Under the pieces are notes generated by a model. It saw nothing but the letters and a program-made list of their open reading frames with translations. It was not told where the DNA came from and ran no database searches. This document shows, piece after piece, positions 56,420-64,000 of a stretch of 64,000 nucleotides of DNA; the stretch's first letter is position 1, and the number at the start of each line of letters is the position of its first letter. Source of the DNA: Meandrina meandrites (taxonomy: Eukaryota; Cnidaria; Anthozoa; Scleractinia; Meandrinidae); contig OY855908.1 of the NCBI GenBank assembly GCA_963693305.1, forward strand, positions 25,903,993-25,967,992, written 5' to 3'. The position numbers and the translations under genes were made by a program.

Positions 56420-58940
56420 TAATGAGTTTATTTAACGAGGGTAACATAATTTACTGGTTGCCTAGTATTTTACAATATGAAACGAAGCGGCTAGTTGCTG
56501 CGGTAGACGAGGTATGAGCAAGTAGTTTTCAGAAAAACATTCGTGTGTCATTATTTCATTCATATGTGGATCCTTATGACAGCCGAAACTATTTTTGTGA
56601 GAGAAATTCGAGCTTATTTCAACACATGTCGAACGCTAGAAGCGACTGAAGTGTCCTACCTTGTCATATTATTATACACGGTAATAGTAGCTAATAGTAA
56701 GTAGACGTAAAATAGCTCCAAATTGCTTGAAAACACGCTGTAACGTTAGCAAATAACACCATGTTATGCTTCATCGACTTTATTTAGCAATTTCGCTTTT
56801 ATTTATTGCTCAAAAGTTCCCCGTTTAAAAACCCATACAAATTCTTATATAAAAACCGCCATTTTAATATATGCAAATATCATGCCTGGTTTACCTGCGG
56901 TCCATCAGGAAGGAAGTAGACAAGGAAAAAGATAAACCACAGGCTTACCATCCTATGTTTATTTCTTACTAAAGCAAGTAGGGGAAACACATTTTTCGGC
57001 TACAAAACTTAAACTCATAGCACTGCTCTCGCACGCTTCAAATCGTCTCAAAAACTGCGCATAAATACAAACTCAAACATTGCGAAAATATTTATAATTC
57101 ATTTTATTTTAAATGGATAGCAGTAAGAGCCGATTTTAGGAAGCTTAAATATTTACAATAGCGATTAGCGAGAAAATTTGAATATTTATATGGGGCATGC
57201 TGTGACCTCGCAAAAATAGGATGGTAAACCTGTGGATTAACGAAAGCCTCCTCCTCAGAAAATGCCGGCCGAAACTTAGCCATAATTTTGTGTTATTTTC
57301 CTGGGCTTGCAATAGTTTTCTGCTCTAAATTTTGACTGCAATATAAATTACATCCATTATTCTTGTTGCTGACAACTTCTAAAAAACATCTGTAAGAGCA
57401 TTTCAGAAGTATTCCGTCAAAATGTGGGAAACCACATAATCCTGCGCAAAACTTCATTCTTGATTTACTTAAAAACGCTCGAACAGATTTTTTTTCCAAA
57501 TTTGCCTACAGGTAGTCAATCTAATACACTTTGTCACATTAAGTGGATACAAATTGTTAGACTAGATTTCGAGATAATCAGGCTTGTTTAAAACAAAAGA
57601 ATACAACAATCGTTGCTATGGCAAGCTTTGTTGCTTGGAAACCATTTAAAAAATTAAAGTATATGATATGTGATCATTATGGTGTATTTTGGGAAAAATC
57701 GAATATTGGTTTCCGAGGGAATATTTATCTTTAAAACACCTTAAGGATAAAAAAACTACATCGGGCCTCTTAAATCGCAGGTTCACTTGAGATGTTTAAA
57801 TAGTATACAAAACGTTTTATCGTGCTATGAGTAATTAATTAATTATGCATTTATTGCTCGAACTTTCAGCGGACTCCGTCTTAACTATGCCAATGGCTAA
57901 CCATCGTCCATACTCCACCGCCCAGGTATAGAAGGCAGTTCAAGGCAGTTCAACCACTCGAGAAAGCCTTATACTGTACTTTATATAATAATATACATGA
58001 AAAAATTACTTGATTCTGATTGGCTGAGACTGAGTGCAGTTCAGAGGTAACACCAGTGCAAAAAGTGCAACACCAGTGCAAATTACAAATAGACGAGGAC
58101 GAAAACAACGACCGGGGTTTTCGCTAGGTAAAAAACAGTAAAACACCTAAAAGATAGTTCTAAGAAACCAAATACAAATATTAGCACCTCATTCTGGCTA
58201 AATGTACGGAAAACGTCAAGCGAAGAGAAAAAAATATCGCCAACAAAATAGATGAAAACGAGCCGGCAAGCCGAACTAAAAGTTCTGCCCTAAAGTAAAA
58301 GGACAAAATAGTGACGACTTGCCTTGGAACCAGACAGCTTACAGAATGATAATAGCTACACTCGACAGGCATATAAATTAACAAGGATACAAGTTTTTCA
58401 ATCCGGCAAGTAAGTTCTTCGCCGACCAAGTTCTTCGCCGGTCTGTCATGGGAAAACGTCCAAATATAAAAGCGCGAAGTTCAACCGAAGAAGAAGTGGA
58501 CGTGCTATGACAGTAGGAATTTTTTGGTGCCCAAACGACAGAAGCACTTACATATCTGTAGTTTGTGGTGGCTTTTTGCATTTATCAACTGCCAGGTTTC
58601 TTTCATCTTTGGCCGCTCGAAGCTTACATCTCGGTTTCCAAAACGGCCGCCTTCGGCCTTCAGTTTACGCCGAGCTTTCACAGTCTAATATGTACATTGT
58701 CTTTAGTAGGTAATTGTTAACCGAGTTGTGCTTCAAAAAAGTTTGAAAAACCACAGTCCACAAATTCCCAAGTTTACAGTACAACTGAATGAATCTGAAT
58801 ATTTCGCTCTTGTGAAAGTTTGAACTTGACGTGTGTTTGCTGTGCTTCAACCAATCAATTGAATGAAAAATCAGAAAAGGCGCGCGGTGTCAAAATTCAA
58901 CTGGTTTTCTCTTTCTCTCTGTCCCATTTTTCATGTATAT
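56420..58940. other. No gene recognised
   Basis: About 2.5 kb of AT-rich sequence. CAACACCAGTGCAAA occurs twice near 58050-58085. No supported exon. Confidence 0.4.
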
Positions 58941-58943
58941 TTG

Positions 58944-59002
58944 TAAATTTTTCAAAGACTACAAATTGCACTCGCCCTACGGGCTCGTGCAATTTTGTTA
59001 GC

Positions 59003-59016
<14 letters not shown>
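58944..59016. repeat. Hairpin, CTCG-apex type
   Basis: TAAATTTTTCAAAG at the left pairs with CTTTGAAAAATTTA at the right. The inner stem AAATTGCACTCGCCC/GGGCTCGTGCAATTT closes on CTAC. Nearly complete pairing over 73 bp. Confidence 0.82.
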
Positions 59017-59033
<17 letters not shown>

Positions 59034-59201
59034 TTAATTGCACTCGAAATCATGTGATTACCTATACTTACTGGACGCTATCTAATTAAATTAGTTTAAG
59101 GTTGCCTTTGAACTTTTGTAACTATATTATAAAAAATATGAAAATCAAGCAAAATATGCAATACAAACATAAGAAGTATTGAACTACTGATATTTTAAAA
59201 A

Positions 59202-59207
59202 TTTATT
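59202..59207 (-). promoter_or_regulatory. Polyadenylation signal of the F5/8-domain gene
   Basis: AATAAA on the minus strand, about 40 bases after the stop codon of the gene ending at 59246. Confidence 0.5.
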
Positions 59208-59245
59208 TTGTATGTAAAATTGCGCTAAATATTATGCAAAATACG

Positions 59246-60965
59246 CTACAAGTTAACAAGTACTCCGTATAACTCAACTCCAGACAGATAAATTCCATAT
59301 TTGTTAGAGGAATTCCTGCCAGTTTGTAAAATGCGGAAGAAGCGGAAAGCTTTTACTTCACCTTTGACAGACCAAGTGCCTGTTTTATATGGATGGGGAT
59401 CTTTGAACGGTGTGGGACCATTTGGCTTATTTTCCTTGTCAAGTGTCTCATATCTTTTTCCATCAGTGGACCCTTGTAGCTCCCAGTGTTGAAGGATTGA
59501 GTCACCCTCTTCCTTCCCATGCCTTAAAGCGCAGTGAGTGATGAACAATAGGTAATTTTTACCCAAATCAATACTCCACCACGAACCTTCTCTTTCACCG
59601 GTTCCGCTAGTTGTGCATTTTCTATGGTTGAGTATGTCATCGGCCCTTCCCGGCCCTTCAGACGATCTGGAGGCAACGACTTTATGTTTTGCTGAGTCAC
59701 TCTTCAAGGTACGAATGACACCAAACTGATGAAAACCCTCTCCTCTCGGTAACAAAACGCCTTTAATAACAATTAAAAGGAGTGGTTGGTATATGGTAAA
59801 GCTTCGTTTTAGAAGAGAATAAATCAATGCCTTTCTTCCCCTCCCTACCATTATAGTGACTCGCATATATTAGTATTTTTTAATACCGGCTGTCATTTCT
59901 ACTGTCATGTTTGTTTGTTTGGCAGAATAAACAGTGTCAAGCCTAGGGCAACGAGACAGAATGCTCAAAATTAAACAAATTTCTAAAATCTAGCTTTGTC
60001 TTCTGATTGATCACATGTGATCATGTCCTTTTTATGTCATCATTTACCCCATCAGCAATTGCGCAAGGATCTTTGTAGAGCTATGTCATCAGTATCTAAT
60101 TTTTGGCTCAAATCTCAGATGCCTTTTTTCAGGTGTTCACAAACTGTAGTAAAGAATGTGGATTTACCCAGGATTTCATAAGGGACCTTCAGATTTGAGT
60201 ATGAGTACCACTTTCGAATTTCAATCCAGTTACTACAGGTACGAGATCGGTGTGAAATGTGATAATCCAAAGCATAAGCACTAGTTTTGAAAAGTGGTAC
60301 TCGTAATAAATCTCGTACTCGTACTCCAATCTGAAGGTCCCTATTTTGGAATTCAAACCCGAAATAACCACATCGCTGGCACTGTGACTGCTCATACTCA
60401 GGACTTTTTACGTCGTAAATTGTTCTCTCTATGTCCAAATTATTATTTTTCATTTATTTTAGCACGTTTAAAAGGTGTCTCATGGATAACGTTTTATTTC
60501 ATTATTGCTACTTACGGCCTTTGTTCCTTGTCATGGCATCTTCTTCAATCGTTTTGATCTTGGACTTCCATTCATTCACTTCATTGCGGAGGCGTTGGAT
60601 TTCATTTAAAGCGCGTTCATTTTTTTGCGAAAGCTTATCGTGCTCAATCTTTACTTTAACATATTCTTTATCTTTACTTGCCATATCTAACTTAAGGCCT
60701 TCATTCTCCTCCATTAACCGATTAATCGATTTGTTTTCAGCGTTTTCGGTTTGACAACTAGTTTGCTCTATTTCATTTATCCTTTTCATAAGTACTTTAT
60801 TAGCTTCCCTTAACTCAGCAATTTTATTTTTACATCGCGCAATTTCATTCTGGTGCCTCAGTTCAATTTGGTCAATTTTGGTTTGCTCCGACGCCTCCAT
60901 TTCTGTCTTTAAAGCGTTGAGGTTCTTCTCCAACTCATCGCAACTTGAACACGTCAGTTGGTTTC
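59246..60965 (-). CDS. Coiled-coil plus F5/8-type-C-like domain protein, last two exons
   Basis: Exon n-1 (60965-60516) follows the acceptor TTGTTTAATTTAG and ends at GGCC/GTAAGT. It encodes about 150 residues of continuous heptad pattern (ELEKNLNALKTEMEASEQ onward), a long coiled coil preceded by CSSC. The last exon (59760-59246) follows TTGTTATTAAAG. The split codon (phase 1) rejoins as Arg. It encodes about 170 residues with a discoidin-like fold signature: REGSWWSIDLGKNYLL, THCALRHG, WELQGSTDGKRYETL, GTWSVKG, FRFFRILQTG and GIYLSGVELYG. Such domains occur in HECTD1- and BTBD9-type intracellular proteins and usually bind protein or ligand. The frame is intact and the splice sites are strong, so this is probably an expressed host gene. 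Upstream exons (beyond 60966) are not found. The function is unknown. Confidence 0.78.
60181..60342. repeat. Foldback element in the intron of the F5/8-domain gene
   Basis: AGGGACCTTCAGATT at the left and its reverse complement at the right (60328-60342). Further inward, GAGTACCACTTT pairs with AAAGTGGTACTC. Non-coding, about 162 bp. Confidence 0.8.
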
Positions 60966-61319
60966 CTAAATTAAACAATTGAGTAAGTTTCCAAATAGAA
61001 TATCTTGCATGCCAAGGAATGTAGTGTTGTGCAGGGTTTCTAAGGGGCTGTTATTAATGTTCATCCTGGCTCCCTCTTGTGGCTCTGTGTTCGTTTACTT
61101 GACATCAGCACAAAATGTCATACCAGAACGAATAGTGCTGTTGCGGATCGAGATTTTCGTTCCGGTACGAAAATTCGTAGCAACATAGTGTATTTCATAA
61201 ACGATGAATGGATACTCGTTTCGGTATGCAATCTCGTACCAGTATCAATGAGTACTCTTCTCGGTATAAAATCAGCTTCCTGGGAGACTGGAACGTGTAA
61301 CCCAAGCCTGTCATCCAAT

Positions 61320-61396
61320 GTAGACTCCTTCGCAGCCGTTGTTTGGGCTCGTCACGAAACGCTTCCTCCTAAAACAACGGCTGCGAAGGAGACTAC
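61320..61396. repeat. Near-perfect 25-bp hairpin
   Basis: The arms CTCCTTCGCAGCCGTTGTTT and AAACAACGGCTGCGAAGGAG, extended by GTAGA/GACTAC, pair at 24 of 25 positions with a 27-base loop. Probably a small repeat element; a transcribed hairpin RNA cannot be ruled out. Confidence 0.85.
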
Positions 61397-61399
61397 ATC

Positions 61400-62575
61400 C
61401 AACCCGGCTTGCAGAAAAACACACAGATATGTAAACACGATATAAAATCAGGAAGTCTTACTGGTATGGAACTCGCACCGGTACGAGCTCAAGGTTTCAC
61501 ATGTTGAATGAAAGGGACAAGCCTTGCCGTCCAGTTTCTCTCCAGTGCTTTCTCTTACAAACCCTTGTTAGGTAATTTTTGACAATTTCAAACAGCCATA
61601 AAATGACTCCAGCCCTTGTAATAGGGTATACTGGCCTGAATTGCTGATATGGTTAATTTTTCTGCACTCTTCCCATTTCTTATAGCACAAGCAAAATGTA
61701 TTTGGATTGTGTACGGATTACTGACTTCTATACCGAACTTTTTTACTTCCAAGATGTTCCAAACGTCATAAAATCTAACTGCTGTACGGTTGGTGGCTTG
61801 TGAAGTTATTTGGCGGAGGGCGGAGGGGGGGGGGGGGGGGGGAGGGACACGAGGAAGGCTGAAGGGGCCGCCAATTGCGATGGTGATTTCATGGTTTCAT
61901 GGTTTATTAACAGTCGTCAAACCGGACCTTCTCTTTCGCGTAACTTTCTAATGTTGCATCGCAATGTCCCAATACTGATAAGCAGTTTGATCCAGCAACT
62001 TTAATTTAAATTTGCTCGAGCAAATTGCCAAGTTCCGTTTGGGTTTTGACAGGTTCCGTTTTTATTTTTCGAGTATAAACTGAAAGAATTATTATACTAC
62101 TCTGTGTCAAATGGGGAGAAATAATTTACCTGTGTTTGAGTGTTTATCAGCAGACTGCGAGATATAAGCGCAGGTTGAGTTCACACCACCAAACTGAATA
62201 CCACTTTTCAAAATTCAAATTTTATACGTTTTAAATTTTAAAGTGAGGGAGGTTAGTGACATGAGCTTAACCTGGGCCTATTTTACGCAGTCTGTTAGTA
62301 AGCAATCAGTCGTAGGGCAAGTATTTTCTTCAATGTAACTCATTTCCTGCTCCCTTTTCGCGGGTGTTTCAAAGTTTAAAGGACCCTAGTCAACCTGCGC
62401 CATTTCGTTGCCGTGGTGAAAAAAAAACTGCATTGCTGCAGGTTTAGTAACTGGAAGTCTGTTTAATTATATTTAGCAGTTTCACAGTGATCTTTCTTTA
62501 GACACGCTCCGAATAAAATATAATGCCGAAACTCTCGTATGTAAACACAACCAAAGGCGTTTCTTGTAGTATACT
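61400..62575. other. No gene recognised; poly-G tract
   Basis: It contains a G run at about 61826-61842. No supported exon. Possible upstream exons of the F5/8-domain gene could lie here but none is recognisable. Confidence 0.35.
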
Positions 62576-62579
62576 TACG

Positions 62580-62619
62580 AATAATTCCACGAGCGCGCGT
62601 TGGATACGAGATCGTAGAT

Positions 62620-62650
<31 letters not shown>

Positions 62651-62690
62651 TTAACTATCTTATATCCAACAAGCGCGAGTGGAATAATTG
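62580..62690. repeat. Foldback element with GC-rich apex
   Basis: AATAATTCCACGAGCGCGCG and TTGGATA at the left pair with TATCCAACAAGCGCGAGTGG and AATAATT at the right, closing on GAGGCGCGTAGCGCC. Arms of about 47 bp. Confidence 0.85.
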
Positions 62691-62858
62691 TTTTGTTAAA
62701 AAGACCCATAGAATTACAATATTTGAGCTTCTCGGCTGTTCTCGCTGACACGTAGACCTACCAATTATTTGTGGTCCATGGTATATGAGCTCATATACTA
62801 TGGCCTGCAAACCATTCAAAACGCAATATACCTTGGCTAGTTTTTAATAACATATAAC

Positions 62859-62946
62859 ATCCCACTTGTCACTTGTATTTTCTTGATATACACACTCGCC
62901 TAAAGGCTCGTATGTATACCGAGAAGATACCAGTGACTCGTGGGAT
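62859..62946. repeat. Hairpin, CTCG-apex type
   Basis: ATCCCACTTGTCACTTGTAT and ATACACACTCGCC at the left pair with GGCTCGTATGTATACC and ACCAGTGACTCGTGGGAT at the right, closing on TAAA. A separate palindrome, CATGGTATATGAGCTCATAT, lies upstream at about 62777. Confidence 0.8.
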
Positions 62947-62949
62947 TTT

Positions 62950-63359
62950 CCATGGTATACCACCCTAAAGCGTTGCATAACTAGTATAAATGTGACTCTG
63001 ACATCAAAATATGCCACATATACACAACGACGTTATCGAAAACGTTTAACCTTGATAGCGGCTAATGTCGAAATAGCAGTTACACATAGATATATGATCA
63101 AGCCTTGCTTGCAGTTATTCTTTATTTATGGGCAACCGCAGAAACAAAATAGTCGCAATAATCATTGTGATATTTGCATCCACAGATTATTCGATGTCGT
63201 TAAAATGCACCAGAAGCATTTTGTCGAGATTATTATTTTGCTTTTTTCTTATCAAAAAGCCCGTTTTTTTAGCAACAAAAATTTTGACTAGGAACACACT
63301 TTATTGTGTGTGTTTCTTTTTAAATTGATATTCTATTAAATAAAGTCAATCTTCCCCTG
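62950..63359. other. No gene recognised
   Basis: AT-rich stretch before the LINE. No supported feature. Confidence 0.4.
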
Positions 63360-64000
63360 GTGCTTTGCCTTGTCGTGGCGGCGAGGCTTGCGTGCCCTTG
63401 CGACCCCCATAGCTGTGACGGCGGGAGCCTTGCGCTCCTGGCAGGTTCAACCATGCCGGATTGGTCTGCGGGAGAAGGGTCAGACAAAACAAGCATCCTG
63501 GCCCTCCAGGATGGAGGCTGGGCGTGGGGCCAGCAACCCCACCCTGAAAAACTCTGATTTGCTACTGAAACATCAACTAATCGCTTAAGACAACCAGTTT
63601 TGGGAGGAAAAAAGGGCCCCCTTCGGGGAGGAATAGGACGCTATGTGGTGGAAGCCCTTTCTATCTCCTAGGACGATCTCTACGTTAGGAACTTGGAACG
63701 TTAGGAGATTATATGCTGCAGGTAAAACAGCTCAGGTGGCTTATGAGATGAGGAATTACAACATCACCGTGCTAGGTTTATTCGAGACCAGATGGACGCA
63801 GTCAGGTCAGATGGGGCTAACAACAGGAGAGATGGTACTCTACTCAGGCCATGAAGAGGTTGTAGCCTTCATGCTCTAGCGGGAAGCACAATAAGCTCTC
63901 ATTACATGGGAGGCTGCAGGCCTAAGGATCATCATTGCCTCCTTTAGAACCAAAGTGAAGAAAATAACGCTGAACATTATTCAGTGTTATGCTCCCACGA
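63360..64000 (+). mobile_element. APE-type LINE, 5' end, continues beyond the window
   Basis: GC-richer than its surroundings. A non-coding leader of about 280 bp is followed by an endonuclease domain: STLGTWNVRRLYAAGKTAQV, ITVLGLFETRW (catalytic Glu in the usual ETRW context), GEMVLYSGHEE and LNIIQCYAPT. In-frame stops at 63877 (TAG) and 63892 (TAA) break it within 85 codons. The sequence after the stops stays in frame, so these are point changes. Reverse transcriptase would lie to the right of the window. The clade cannot be fixed from this part. Confidence 0.8.

Overview
This window looks like nuclear DNA of an invertebrate animal, most likely a cnidarian such as a stony coral. It is AT-rich. 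The few host-like genes are split by GT-AG introns. Nearly everything else is repeats: Penelope-like, Ty3/Gypsy, LINE, Merlin/ISXO2-type and Academ-like elements, plus many small inverted-repeat transposons. The cnidarian assignment is inference from this repeat mix; I ran no database search.

Host-like genes. Three minus-strand loci have splice junctions whose phases fit. They are an acidic-linker plus helix-turn-helix protein (3399-4355), a zinc-knuckle/coiled-coil protein (5925-6413), and a coiled-coil protein with a C-terminal F5/8-type-C-like (discoidin) domain (59246-60965). None can be followed over its whole length.

Layout. 0-6.5 kb: a 60-bp tandem repeat and the first two genes. 6.7-16.7 kb: a three-exon ISXO2/Merlin-type transposase gene with a nonsense codon and a 1.1-kb terminal-inverted-repeat (TIR) insertion, a second broken copy, a LINE tail and a long-TIR element. 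17.1-17.8 kb: a self-complementary CGACCGATA-type satellite. 19.3-24.3 kb: a copy of a long modular repeat carrying a 939-bp element with 9-bp target duplications, then a TTAA-flanked element. 24.9-28.5 kb: a 3.6-kb TIR transposon with a decayed XPG-nuclease/cysteine-cluster protein, best matched to Academ. 31.1-34.6 kb: a TTAA element and a decayed Gypsy element. 36.7-38.6 kb: the other half of a second Academ-like copy, with an internal inversion. 39.7-55.2 kb: an array of modular repeats (called Z, X and Y here). This array is split at 46.1-50.6 kb by a palindromic 55-bp satellite and by a Penelope-like element nested in an older one. 55.2-64 kb: mostly unassigned sequence with hairpin elements, the F5/8 gene, and the 5' part of a LINE running off the end.

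How the parts relate. The window is a stack of insertions whose order can be read. Several insertions have recognisable empty sites in paralogous copies inside the window, so target duplications and element ends can be set to the base. The most informative elements are the Penelope-like element with paired hammerhead-ribozyme motifs in 258-bp inverted ends, the Academ-like transposon with matched TIRs, the palindromic satellite, and a TAGCCTGCG-ended family seen as 939-bp and 75-bp insertions, each with a perfect 9-bp duplication.
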